Positions 9,728 to 17,428 of a DNA stretch of 64,000 nucleotides are shown here, in pieces (position 1 is the first letter of the stretch; each line of letters opens with the position of its first letter). The notes under the pieces are model-generated. The model was given only the letters and a program-made list of their open reading frames with translations. It did not search any database and had not been told where the DNA came from. The stretch comes from Muribaculum intestinale (GTDB lineage: Bacteria > Bacteroidota > Bacteroidia > Bacteroidales > Muribaculaceae), in assembly GCF_002201515.1 (NCBI RefSeq), contig NZ_CP021421.1, positions 2,542,001-2,606,000 on the forward strand, in the 5' to 3' direction. Position numbers and translations under genes: made by a program.

Positions 9728-10792
9728 ATGTTTATGAAAAAAGCTTTATTTCTGATTGCTCTCATGCTGGGTAGTGTGACTGCTTTCGCACAGAAAATGA
9801 ACAAAAACGAGGTGAAACAGCTTCAGGCCTTTGCCGCTCAGACCTCAGAGAAGGGTGGCACCAATGGTGAGGTTCTTAAAATCACGGATATGTCGTCTCC
9901 TTCAACCTGGGAAGGCATTACTGTTGAGAACGGACGTGTCGTTGCCATCCAGTGGAAGGACAAACACCTCGCAGGCGAGTTGAATCTTTCAGGATTTACC
10001 GCTCTTAAGAAAGTTGATGTGTCGCGTAATGCCATTACATCGATTAATGTTACCGGTGATGCCGCTCTTTCCAACCTCAACGCAAGCCGTAACAAGCTCT
10101 CCAATCTTACTCTAAGCGGTAACACCGCTCTTACGGATCTTTCGATTTACCGTAACCGTCTGACAGATGTAAATCTGACGAATACACCTCTGCTTACCAA
10201 CCTGAATTGCTCAAACAATCTCTTTGTCGAGCTGAGTGTGGCTAATGCGACAACTTTAAAGACTCTTAACTGCCAGGGATGTCATCTTGAAGCCCTTAAT
10301 GTAGAGGGATGCGCCCAGTTGAAGAATCTTTACTGTGGTTACAACAAACTTACTACTATCAATCTGTTCGGTGTCGAGAATCTTACCAATTTCAATATCG
10401 ATGACAACGAAATCAGCAATCTTATCATCTCCGGTCTGCCTTCGCTCAGCACTTTCATCTGTTCGGATAACCGTATGAACACTCTTGCGCTGCGCAATTG
10501 TAACGCACTGATTGATGTGGTTTGCTCGTACAACGACCTTACCCAGTTCTCTGTCGACAATTGTCCCAATATCCAGTATGTGGATTGCTCTTACAATGAC
10601 CTGACATCGCTCACTCTGAGCAACCAGACATTCTTGCAGCGTCTCATCTGCAACAACAACCAGCTGACTATGCTCGATGTATCGTTTGACTCGGCTCTTA
10701 CTTACATCAACTGCCGCTACAACTACATTACCGATTTCCGTACTATCGGCTGTAGCAATCTGTCAATGGTGGCATGTCAGTGGAACTATTGA
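9728..10792 (+). CDS. secreted leucine-rich repeat protein
   Basis: The 354-residue product begins with a clear signal peptide ending near TAFAQ (residue about 22). From about residue 80 to the end it is built of degenerate repeats of 20-23 residues with the pattern LxxLxCxxNxLxxLxL, each with a Cys or Asn ladder position. This is a leucine-rich repeat solenoid of the kind common in Bacteroidales surface proteins. No anchor, sorting tail or enzyme domain follows, so it is probably a secreted or surface binding protein with unknown partner. It stands alone between two terminators. The ATG at 9728 is two codons before a second ATG; either could be the start. Confidence 0.85.
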   Translation: MFMKKALFLIALMLGSVTAFAQKMNKNEVKQLQAFAAQTSEKGGTNGEVLKITDMSSPSTWEGITVENGRVVAIQWKDKHLAGELNLSGFTALKKVDVSRNAITSINVTGDAALSNLNASRNKLSNLTLSGNTALTDLSIYRNRLTDVNLTNTPLLTNLNCSNNLFVELSVANATTLKTLNCQGCHLEALNVEGCAQLKNLYCGYNKLTTINLFGVENLTNFNIDDNEISNLIISGLPSLSTFICSDNRMNTLALRNCNALIDVVCSYNDLTQFSVDNCPNIQYVDCSYNDLTSLTLSNQTFLQRLICNNNQLTMLDVSFDSALTYINCRYNYITDFRTIGCSNLSMVACQWNY

Positions 10793-10926
10793 TATCTGCG
10801 TGGCCCTCGCGGCAGCTCCAGCCTCTCTTCTCCCTCGTCACGATAGCTTTTTAAGCCGCGAAGGGGTTGAGAAATCCCCGAAAGGCTAAGTCTGAACAGC
10901 AGACCATAAACCATATTTTACCTGCG

Positions 10927-10961
10927 AAAGGGGTGCACTTCACATTGAGGTGCACCCCTTT
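10927..10961. terminator. hairpin terminator between convergent genes
   Basis: A perfect 12-bp stem, AAAGGGGTGCAC (10927-10938) and GTGCACCCCTTT (10950-10961), with an 11-nt loop lies between the LRR gene (+) and the AraC gene (-). The A and T ends of the stem let it serve both directions. Confidence 0.7.
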
Positions 10962-11025
10962 CTGCTGCTTAGGATTTCAAGATGATTATTAAGTTTAATA
11001 TACTCTAACTCCGGTAGCGCAGTTC

Positions 11026-11922
11026 CTAATTCAGTTGCAGCCGGTATTCTCTTGGAGTGCTTCCGGTTTGTTTTTTGAAGAAGCGGATGAAGTGCTGCGA
11101 GTGCTGGAAGCCAAGTAGTTCGGCAATCTGTTTGGTGCTCAATGCCGGATTCAACAACGAGTTTTTAGCATAGGTTATCATTTTCAGCTGTATGTATTCC
11201 TGTGCGGTCTTGCCCGTTTCCTGCTTTACAAGATCGCCGAAATAGTTGGATGAAAGGCATATCTTGTCGGCGAAATACTTTACTGTGGGTATTCCGTCGA
11301 TTGCTCCGCGTCCACTGTCAAGATATTCGTCAATCAGCTGCTCGAATTTGCCGAGAGCGTTGTGGTTCAGTTCTTCACGCGTGACAAACTGACGCTCGTA
11401 GAAGCGCATGCAGTAATTGAGCATCACCTCTATGTTGGATATGATAAGTGACTTGGAAAACTTGTCGATGGGATGTTGCAGCTCACGGGCTATCTTGTCC
11501 ATATAGTCCTGCAAAATCAGGCGTTCTTCCGTAGACAGATGCAACGCTTCGTTTGAGGCGTAGGAAAAGAATGTGTATTGCTTGATTTTATGACCCAAGG
11601 GAGTCCGCAGAAGAAAATCGGGATGAAACAGCAGTCCTACAGCTTCCGGTGCGGGGCCATCCTCCAGGCGATGTATGCCTACTGTCTGGCCGGGAGCGAA
11701 ACTGACAACCGTTTCATCGTCGAAATCATACGATGTCTTTCCATAGTTTATCTTGCACCCGGTGGTCTTTTTGATGAAAAGCGAATAAAAACCGAAGTGC
11801 ATGCAATGTGTCGGTTGCTCCACAGTATCATCAAAATGAACTATGCCGACAAGCGGGTGTCGTGTTTCAAAACCGAAATAGCGGTTGTATTTTTCAATAG
11901 TGTCTGCCTCGTATATTTCCAT
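11026..11922 (-). CDS. AraC-family transcription regulator
   Basis: The 298-residue product has an N-terminal ligand-binding region of about 180 residues (AraC_N/cupin type, with FGFYSLFIKK and VSFAPGQTVG strands). A C-terminal double helix-turn-helix from about residue 195 includes YFADKICLSSNYFGDLVKQ and ends IAELLGFQHSQHFIRFFKK. It is divergent from an operon encoding an acetyltransferase, a flavodoxin/AKR fusion and a YqhD-like dehydrogenase, the same general layout as E. coli YqhC with yqhD-dkgA, so an aldehyde- or redox-responsive activator is a reasonable inference. Four similar 15-bp sites in the shared intergenic region are candidate operators. A broken paralogue lies at 19628-20662. 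Confidence 0.93.
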   Translation of the reverse strand: MEIYEADTIEKYNRYFGFETRHPLVGIVHFDDTVEQPTHCMHFGFYSLFIKKTTGCKINYGKTSYDFDDETVVSFAPGQTVGIHRLEDGPAPEAVGLLFHPDFLLRTPLGHKIKQYTFFSYASNEALHLSTEERLILQDYMDKIARELQHPIDKFSKSLIISNIEVMLNYCMRFYERQFVTREELNHNALGKFEQLIDEYLDSGRGAIDGIPTVKYFADKICLSSNYFGDLVKQETGKTAQEYIQLKMITYAKNSLLNPALSTKQIAELLGFQHSQHFIRFFKKQTGSTPREYRLQLN

Positions 11923-11939
11923 ATAAGATTTCTTTTTCG

Positions 11940-11947
11940 CAAAGATA
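11940..11947 (-). promoter_or_regulatory. -7 box of the araC-type gene (TATCTTTG)
   Basis: Read on the minus strand this is TATCTTTG, a match to TAnnTTTG, about 17 bp before the AraC start codon at 11922. The leader would be only about ten nucleotides. Confidence 0.6.
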
Positions 11948-11989
11948 GCTATAATCGGTTGTAGCGCAATGCAGGAAACTCACCAATAT

Positions 11990-12098
11990 GTAATCGGGGT
12001 ACATAAATCCGTAAGATTGGTACATTTTGCGAATCAGAGGTTTAAGGCAGATGTTATATTCCGTAATCGAGGTACATTCAGGCGTAACATTGGTTATT
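11990..12098 (+). promoter_or_regulatory. four direct-repeat half-sites, candidate AraC-type operator
   Basis: Four related 15-bp sites lie in the divergent intergenic region: GTAATCGGGGTACAT (11990-12004), GTAAGATTGGTACAT (12011-12025), GTAATCGAGGTACAT (12063-12077) and GTAACATTGGTTATT (12084-12098). Within each pair the sites start exactly 21 bp apart, two turns of B-DNA, as for the araI1/araI2 half-sites of E. coli AraC. The pairs start 73 bp apart. The last site occupies the position where a -33 box would stand for the -7 box at 12119. This suggests class II activation of the divergent operon, with the upstream pair possibly for looping or for control of the regulator. Confidence 0.7.
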
Positions 12099-12118
12099 CC
12101 TGCCATTGGTTTTGAAGC

Positions 12119-12126
12119 TAATTTTG
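12119..12126 (+). promoter_or_regulatory. -7 box of the acetyltransferase/AKR/ADH operon (TAATTTTG)
   Basis: TAATTTTG lies 31 bp before the first start codon of the operon. No TTTG is found 20 bp upstream; half-site four of the candidate operator ends there instead, which fits an activator-dependent promoter. Confidence 0.65.
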
Positions 12127-12157
12127 CAGTGTGAAAACAAATCAATAAGGAGGAAAT

Positions 12158-12718
12158 ATGGCAACTGATATTATTGAACGTATGAGAAACGGCGAGCACA
12201 TATCCGAGACTGCTCCCGAACTTCTCTGTGACGAGATTGAGAATACCCGTCGGCTTATCGCCGAGTTGAACACCGGCTACCATACGCCCGACGAGATACG
12301 CGCCATTCTGGAACGCATCTGGGGGCAGAGGCTTGACAGCACGGTGAGGATGTTCCCGCCGTTTTATACCGCTCTCGGCAAAATGACAACGGTAGGCAAG
12401 GAGGTTTTTATAAACTTCGGATGCACCTTTCTCGATCAGGGCGGCATAACGCTGGAGGACGGAGTGTTTATCGGACCCGGTGTGAAAATCGCGACCGAAG
12501 GACATCCTGAAGAACCTGAAAGACGACATTCACTGATTACAGCCCCGATTGTGATTCGCCGTAACGCATGGATTGGAGCCGGAGCGATAATACTGCCCGG
12601 TGTCACCATCGGTGAAAATGCCATAGTAGCCGCCGGTGCTGTCGTAAAAAAGGATGTCGCTGATAATACAATCGTCGCAGGAATACCCGCAAGGTATATC
12701 CGACATATAAATACTTGA
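12158..12718 (+). CDS. sugar O-acetyltransferase, left-handed beta-helix (maltose/galactoside acetyltransferase type)
   Basis: The 186-residue product has the Mac-type N-terminal helical region (about 5-60) followed by hexapeptide repeats (about 75-180), including GVFIGPGVKIATEGHP and the closing GAIILPGVTIGENAIVAAG and AGIPARYI blocks of LbH acetyl-CoA transferases. The His in TEGHP matches the catalytic His position of this family. The acceptor sugar or alcohol is unknown. An unusually strong Shine-Dalgarno sequence, AAGGAGG at 12147-12153, precedes the ATG, which is rare in Bacteroidota. It is the first gene of the operon divergent from the AraC regulator, and the next gene begins 4 bp after its stop. 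Confidence 0.92.
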   Translation: MATDIIERMRNGEHISETAPELLCDEIENTRRLIAELNTGYHTPDEIRAILERIWGQRLDSTVRMFPPFYTALGKMTTVGKEVFINFGCTFLDQGGITLEDGVFIGPGVKIATEGHPEEPERRHSLITAPIVIRRNAWIGAGAIILPGVTIGENAIVAAGAVVKKDVADNTIVAGIPARYIRHINT

Positions 12719-12722
12719 ATAT

Positions 12723-14189
12723 ATGAAAATCAAAATGCTTTTAATGATAATGTCCATGCTTTCTCTGACAGCGTGTGCATCATGCACCACAACGGATGAT
12801 GACCCCATAACTGAAAATCCGGTTCCTGATTCGACTCTAGGCACTGAAACCGGCAAAAATGGCAGCGTACTGGTGGCATACTTCTCATGTATAGGCACCA
12901 CAGAAGGTATTGCCGAGGGTATAGCGGACATAACCGGGGCATCCACATTCAGAATCGAAGCGGAAGAGCCTTACACTGCCGCCGACCTCGACTATAACGT
13001 CGACTGTCGCGCCAACAGGGAGCAGAACAATCCCAAGGCTCGTCCGGCAATCAAAAGTATGCCTGACGGTCTTGACCGATACGATGTGGTTTTCCTCGGT
13101 TATCCGATATGGTGGGGAGAAGCACCGCGTATAATCAGCACCTTCCTTGAGCGCGGAGATTTCAAAGGGAAAACGATTGTGCCGTTCTGCACCTCACACT
13201 CCAGCGGTCTTGGAAGCAGCGACCGCAATCTGCATTCTCTCGCTCCGGATGCTGTCTGGATACCCGGACGACGCTTTGCGGGAAACACTGCCAAAACAGA
13301 GCTTGAAAAGTGGATTTCAGGACTTGATATAAAATTTGACACAGATATGGATTACTCTAAATTTCCTCTTTCAGAAGGAAAAAACGGTAAGGCACCCACA
13401 ATCCGCCTCAGCAGCGGATATGATATGCCGGTGGTGGGTCTCGGCACATACAGCCTTACAGGCGACGTGTGCGTGAACTCGGTAAAGTCGGCTATCTCTC
13501 TCGGCTTCCGAAAGATTGACACCGCGCACATGTACGGCAACGAGGTAGAGGTGGGCCGTGGAGTGCGTGAATCGGGTGTGCCGCGTGAAGAAATCTTTGT
13601 GGCTACGAAAATATACCCCAACCAGTATGGCAACCCCGAAGCCGCCATAGATGAGTGTCTGCGCAAACTCGACCTCGGCTACGTTGACCTGATGCTTCTG
13701 CATCATCCCGGCACAAACGACGTGAAAGCCTACAAAGCGATGGAGCGATATGTCAGGGAGGGGAAAATCCGCTCCATAGGCGTGTCATGCTACTATATTA
13801 AGGAAATCGACGAGTTCATCCGTCAGGTCGATATAAAGCCTGTGCTTGTGCAGAACGAGGTTCATCCCTATTATCAGGATACCGATGTTGTTCCCCATAT
13901 CCAGAATCTCGGAATAGCGGTCGAGGCATGGTATCCGTTAGGGGGCAGAGGGCATCAGAAGGAATTGCTGAGCGACCCGGTGCTGACCGAAATCGCCATG
14001 CGGCACGGCAAATCAGTCGCACAGGTCATTCTGCGCTGGGACTTGCAGCGTGGTGTTGTCGTAATTCCCGGATCAAGCAATCCCGACCACATGAAGGAGA
14101 ACATCTCAATATTTGACTTCGAGTTGACCGAGGATGAGATGACGCAGATTGCCGCACTTAACCGCAACGAGAAACATGACTGGTATTGA
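12723..14189 (+). CDS. exported flavodoxin / aldo-keto reductase fusion lipoprotein
   Basis: One 488-residue chain joins two enzymes. Residues 1-18 form a lipoprotein signal with lipobox LTAC (Cys18). Residues about 40-210 are a flavodoxin-like domain, with VLVAYFSCIGTTEGIAEGI as the FMN phosphate loop region and GYPIWWGEAPRI. Residues about 222-488 are an aldo-keto reductase with an intact tetrad Asp266, Tyr271, Lys296 and His327 and a PGSSNPDHMKEN cofactor region near the end. Aldo-keto reductases normally use cytosolic NADPH, so a lipid-anchored periplasmic form linked to a flavodoxin is odd. The fused order suggests electron transfer between FMN and a carbonyl substrate; that is inference. 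Its operon mate is a YqhD-like dehydrogenase. Confidence 0.88.
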   Translation: MKIKMLLMIMSMLSLTACASCTTTDDDPITENPVPDSTLGTETGKNGSVLVAYFSCIGTTEGIAEGIADITGASTFRIEAEEPYTAADLDYNVDCRANREQNNPKARPAIKSMPDGLDRYDVVFLGYPIWWGEAPRIISTFLERGDFKGKTIVPFCTSHSSGLGSSDRNLHSLAPDAVWIPGRRFAGNTAKTELEKWISGLDIKFDTDMDYSKFPLSEGKNGKAPTIRLSSGYDMPVVGLGTYSLTGDVCVNSVKSAISLGFRKIDTAHMYGNEVEVGRGVRESGVPREEIFVATKIYPNQYGNPEAAIDECLRKLDLGYVDLMLLHHPGTNDVKAYKAMERYVREGKIRSIGVSCYYIKEIDEFIRQVDIKPVLVQNEVHPYYQDTDVVPHIQNLGIAVEAWYPLGGRGHQKELLSDPVLTEIAMRHGKSVAQVILRWDLQRGVVVIPGSSNPDHMKENISIFDFELTEDEMTQIAALNRNEKHDWY

Positions 14190-14243
14190 TGTGAAAAAAC
14201 TGAATTATTAACAGAACGAAACAACTCATAAAATAACCAAACT

Positions 14244-15416
14244 ATGTTAGGAAATTTTGTATATGCCAACCCCACTAAGCTATTCTTTGGTGACGAAGCA
14301 CAGAAAAATCTCGCAAAGGCTCTCATGCCTTTCGGCAAGAAAGTATTACTCACTTATGGCGGAGGCTCCATCAAGCGTAATGGAGTCTATGATGATGTCA
14401 TATCCGCGCTCAAATCCGCCGGCAAAGAAGTGGTGGAACTACCCGGCGTAATGCCTAATCCTACGGTTGAAAAACTGAACGAGGGCATTAAGGTTGCGCG
14501 TGAAAACAACGTGGATTTCATTCTTGCCGTAGGCGGAGGCTCAACAATCGACTATGCCAAAGCTGTCAGCGTTTCGGCGTGGTATAACGGTGATGCATGG
14601 CAGCGATTCTGGGTAAAACAGGAAGACCCGACTCCCGGAGAAAGAATAATCCCGGTAGGTGCTGTTCTGACAATGGCCGGTACCGGCTCGGAGATGAACG
14701 GAGGCTCGGTAATCACCAACCACGCCGCCAGGATGAAAATCGGCAAGGTATTCGGCGTAGATGTGATGCCTAAGTTTGCAGTACTCAATCCAAAATATAC
14801 TTTTAGTCTGCCACAACGCCAGATGGTAGCCGGAATATTCGACACCATGAGCCACATTTTGGAACAGTATTTCTCCGGCGATGACGACAGTACGTCCGAT
14901 TATCTCGCCGAAGGACTTATGCGCTCTGTAATCGCATCAAGCCGTGTGGCAGTTAAAAATCCGGAGGATTATGAAGCCCGCTCCAATCTCATGTGGTCGG
15001 CCACATGGGCACTCAACACCCTTATCGGAGAGGGCAAGCCACAGGACTGGATGGTTCACATGATAGGTCAGGCCATAGGTGCATATACTGACGCAACACA
15101 CGGCATGACTCTTTCAGGTGTATCAGTGGCATACTACCGCCACATCATGAGATACGGACTGAAACGCTTTGTGCGTTTTGCAGAAGTAATCTGGGGCGTT
15201 ATTCCTGAAGGAAAAACCGATGAGCAGATAGCCTCTGAGGGTATTGACGCACTTGAATCATGGATAAAGGAAATCGGTGCAGCTTCCGAAATAACATCGC
15301 TCGGTGTCACACCCGACATGCTTGACCGCATCGCCGATTCCACCATCATTCTGACCGGCGGCTATCAGACTCTTGACCATGCCGAGATTGTTGACATTCT
15401 TCGCAATAGCCTCTGA
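14244..15416 (+). CDS. iron-containing alcohol dehydrogenase, YqhD/BdhA type
   Basis: The product reduces aldehydes to alcohols with NAD(P)H. The 390 residues are full length for the butanol dehydrogenase/YqhD group. The nucleotide region GGGSTIDYAKAV (about 97-108) and the metal ligands Asp200, His204, His272 and His286 are all present in the correct motifs (GIFDTMSHILEQY and VHMIGQAIGAYTDATHG), closely matching the spacing in E. coli YqhD. It lies 54 bp after the flavodoxin/AKR gene. In E. coli, yqhD and the aldo-keto reductase gene dkgA form a unit controlled by the AraC protein YqhC and detoxify short aldehydes; the arrangement here is similar. Confidence 0.93.
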   Translation: MLGNFVYANPTKLFFGDEAQKNLAKALMPFGKKVLLTYGGGSIKRNGVYDDVISALKSAGKEVVELPGVMPNPTVEKLNEGIKVARENNVDFILAVGGGSTIDYAKAVSVSAWYNGDAWQRFWVKQEDPTPGERIIPVGAVLTMAGTGSEMNGGSVITNHAARMKIGKVFGVDVMPKFAVLNPKYTFSLPQRQMVAGIFDTMSHILEQYFSGDDDSTSDYLAEGLMRSVIASSRVAVKNPEDYEARSNLMWSATWALNTLIGEGKPQDWMVHMIGQAIGAYTDATHGMTLSGVSVAYYRHIMRYGLKRFVRFAEVIWGVIPEGKTDEQIASEGIDALESWIKEIGAASEITSLGVTPDMLDRIADSTIILTGGYQTLDHAEIVDILRNSL

Positions 15417-15425
15417 TTAACCGGC

Positions 15426-15579
15426 ATGAACAGACGTGATGCTATTAAACGGATTGGGGCACTGGCGGCTGGTGCTGTGATAAGCTCAACCGGACTGGCC
15501 GGTGCCTCAAATCTGATTAACGGGAACAATGGCAATATGAAGATACTTGCGATAAATGGAAGCGCCAGAAAACAGGGAC
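15426..15579 (+). pseudogene. truncated Tat-exported flavin reductase (NADPH-dependent FMN reductase family), 5' fragment
   Basis: The frame begins nine bases after the dehydrogenase stop and encodes a twin-arginine signal (MNRRDAIKRIGALAAGA) and then MKILAINGSARKQG, the first strand and FMN-binding loop of the NADPH-dependent FMN reductase/flavodoxin-fold family. The expected NT that follows the loop is missing: after Gly the frame runs into the antisense of a convergent GNAT gene and continues to 15986 without homology. The gene has therefore lost about 85 percent of its length through a deletion near 15577-15612. It was presumably the last gene of the AraC-controlled operon and another exported flavoprotein. 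Confidence 0.75.
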
Positions 15580-16070
15580 CTTGCGTTTGGCACAATCTTG
15601 CATTTGCCACCTTCGTCAGAAGTGGTTTCAAGATATATCTTCCCGCAGCCTCTCCCGCGGGCTTCATCGACCAATCGCGTGATTATATGATGTGCGATGC
15701 CTTTGTTGCGGAAAAGCTCACGGACATATATGTTCATAAGATATGCACATCGACCCGTCGGATTGTTGGGCGATGGAAGTTCTTCGGTAAAGCATACTGC
15801 TCCGCAGCCACATTCCACTCCGTCGTATTCAGCTACAAAAGCCAGGTGTGTGTCATCTGCGATATGCTTGCGATAGTACTGCCGGTTGGCAACGAGCATA
15901 CGCGGATGAGGCTCGACACCAGACACATTCCTTATAACTTCAGCGCGCCAGTGCATCAGGGTCGGCAGAGCCGTTATCCTTTTTAACTCAATCATCTTAT
16001 CAGGCTGTGAATATCTGACGATGCGGTCTTCTTCAATTATGGCCGGTGCGTCCGGATTTTTGTCTGCCAT
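15580..16070 (-). pseudogene. GNAT N-acetyltransferase with lost C-terminus
   Basis: From the ATG at 15995 the frame gives a typical GNAT start (MIELKRITALPTLMHWRAEV), the beta strand LAFVAEYDG, and acetyl-CoA motif A as RNKGIAHHIITRLVDEA, up to KIYLETTSDEGG. A normal protein would continue with the loop and helix ending in a YEKMGF-like block; instead the sequence passes into the antisense of the truncated flavin reductase. The frame stays open to 15507 but the tail is not GNAT-like. Upstream to 16070 the same frame reads NPDAPAIIEEDRIVRYS, which resembles the start of an acyl-CoA or amino-acid ligase domain, perhaps chance or another fusion remnant. A MITE begins 6 bp further upstream. Confidence 0.7.
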
Positions 16071-16076
16071 CTCTTA

Positions 16077-16237
16077 GAGATTGTCTAAAATTCATATTAC
16101 TTTGCTTTTGAGAGTCTTGTCCGCGTCTTTTTGTTTATTCTTCGGTCATGTAGCTACGGCTACACTCCCTCATCACAAGCAAAAATCCATCAGACAATCC
16201 TTCTCAAAATCGGTATCATATAAATTTAGACAATCTC
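16077..16237. mobile_element. MITE family A, copy 1 (161 bp)
   Basis: The element has terminal inverted repeats GAGATTGTCTAAA and TTTAGACAATCTC and no coding capacity. It is flanked by TTA (16074-16076) and TAA (16238-16240). The 13-bp ends match those of the IS5-family element that starts at 16241, so that transposase could mobilise it. Inside, TTCGGTCA is followed by a TGTAGC/GCTACA hairpin (from about 16147) and CTCCCTCATCACAAGC, a module found in altered form in family B. Copies of the same length or nearly so lie at 36325 and 41631. Confidence 0.85.
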
Positions 16238-16240
16238 TAA

Positions 16241-17108
16241 GAGATTGTCTAAATTTTATTGATTAAAAATTTTATGGCAGCGAAATCAATCATTTCTTCC
16301 GCTGATTCATTCAGTATCTCATAGTTCCGGGCGAGTCTGCGGCAAGAGTCAAGCCATGCGAAAGTCCTCTCAACCACCCATCTGAGCGGCTTTGGCAGGA
16401 ATCCCTTAACTCCATTGGGGGTATTGGATACCTCAAGCTCGATGCCGAAGTCTTTTTCAATGTCTTTGTCCACGTCTCCCCGATACCCTCGGTCGGACAA
16501 TACCTTGCGCAGGTCTTCCCATACATCATCCGCCAGTCCGCATAGATCATGAGCCATTTTTGAATCGTGAATACCAGCGTTACAGACTTTCCTCGCAAGG
16601 ATGAAGCCATTGCGGTCGGTGATGATATTCCTTTTGACACCCTTGACTTTTTTGTTGCCGTCATATCCGTTATCTCCCTGTCTGCTACCCCATCTGACAC
16701 TTTGGGCATCCATCGCGCCAACACTCGGACTTGATGCCTGGCCGCGTTTGCGACGTATCTTTCTGACGAGTTTCTCAAGGAAATGCTCGACACGACCCTC
16801 TTGTCTCCATTTATGGTAGTAATAATAGACACTTTTCCACGCGGGATAGTCGTGAGGCAACCTTCGCCATTGACAACCGCTGGCCAATAGGTAGAGGATA
16901 GCTTCAAAAACTGATTGTAGTGAATATTTTCTCTTGCGTCTATCATTTTCAAGGAATTCTTTGTTTATATAAGACCACTGACCCTCGGTCAGATGTGTCT
17001 GATAGAGATTGATTTCGTGCATAATATTAGCCTTTTCTCTTTCAACACTCTGATTGAGGGTTTGTTATGCCTAATAACATTATTTCGCACTAATTTTTAG
17101 ACAATCTC
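16241..17108. mobile_element. IS5-family insertion sequence, complete (868 bp)
   Basis: The ends are GAGATTGTCTAAA (16241) and TTTAGACAATCTC (ending 17108). It is flanked by TAA on the left, shared with the adjoining MITE, and TTA (17109-17111) on the right. TTA also stands left of the MITE at 16074-16076, so MITE plus IS may have moved as one 1032-bp unit. A TNA target of 3 bp fits the IS1031-like group of the IS5 family; the subgroup is an inference. Confidence 0.85.
16249..17022 (-). CDS. IS5-family transposase (DDE)
   Basis: The 257-residue product contains the DUF4096-like N-terminal domain (LTEGQWSYI to SGCQWRRLPHDYPAW) and the DDE catalytic residues Asp105 (GAMDAQSV), Asp177 (SDRGYRG) and Glu219 (WVVERTFAWLD). 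The length and motifs are those of intact single-frame IS5-group transposases. It occupies nearly the whole element between the inverted repeats, and no frameshift is visible, so the element is probably active. It is the likely source of transposase for the family A MITEs, which share its termini. Confidence 0.93.
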   Translation of the reverse strand: MHEINLYQTHLTEGQWSYINKEFLENDRRKRKYSLQSVFEAILYLLASGCQWRRLPHDYPAWKSVYYYYHKWRQEGRVEHFLEKLVRKIRRKRGQASSPSVGAMDAQSVRWGSRQGDNGYDGNKKVKGVKRNIITDRNGFILARKVCNAGIHDSKMAHDLCGLADDVWEDLRKVLSDRGYRGDVDKDIEKDFGIELEVSNTPNGVKGFLPKPLRWVVERTFAWLDSCRRLARNYEILNESAEEMIDFAAIKFLINKI

Positions 17109-17111
17109 TTA

Positions 17112-17320
17112 ATTACCTTGTTTATTTATCGTTTTACTATCTATAAGGATTATGAGGCGGTCGGAGTTCGGTATGAAAGTTTAAAATGGCTTGCGCTATG
17201 ATGCTCCTGTGGTGAAATCATTTGACGGATGCATAATAGTAGGTGGATGTGGAGGGTATGCGATTGAGAGCCAGGGTGTTGTCGGCGTTCCGGTAATCGG
17301 GTGATTTGTATGGATAAGAA
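17112..17320 (+). other. intergenic stretch with possible decayed coding remnant
   Basis: No intact gene is seen between the IS and the next promoter. Short runs in two frames (KDYEAVGVRYESLKWLAL, then after a frame change a run ending GVVGVPVIG and a stop) read like a decayed gene cut by the IS insertion, but I cannot name a family. Confidence 0.3.
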
Positions 17321-17328
17321 ATAAATAT

Positions 17329-17336
17329 TAAATTTG
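17329..17336 (+). promoter_or_regulatory. -7 box (TAAATTTG) for the DUF4838 gene
   Basis: TAAATTTG matches TAnnTTTG and lies 92 bp before the start codon at 17429, leaving a leader of about 85 nt with no recognised structure. Confidence 0.5.
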
Positions 17337-17428
17337 TAGCAAAGCGAGGGTGCCGGTGGTATTCTCGCTGTGCTATGTGAATTAGTCAATCTTTTATAAA
17401 TTATTAGATATAAGTCTTTTACCTTATC

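Noticed and set aside
15426..15986. Continuous 186-residue frame read as one complete gene
   Set aside because: Only the first 50 or so residues have family character; the rest is antisense to a GNAT gene. It is treated as a truncated gene.
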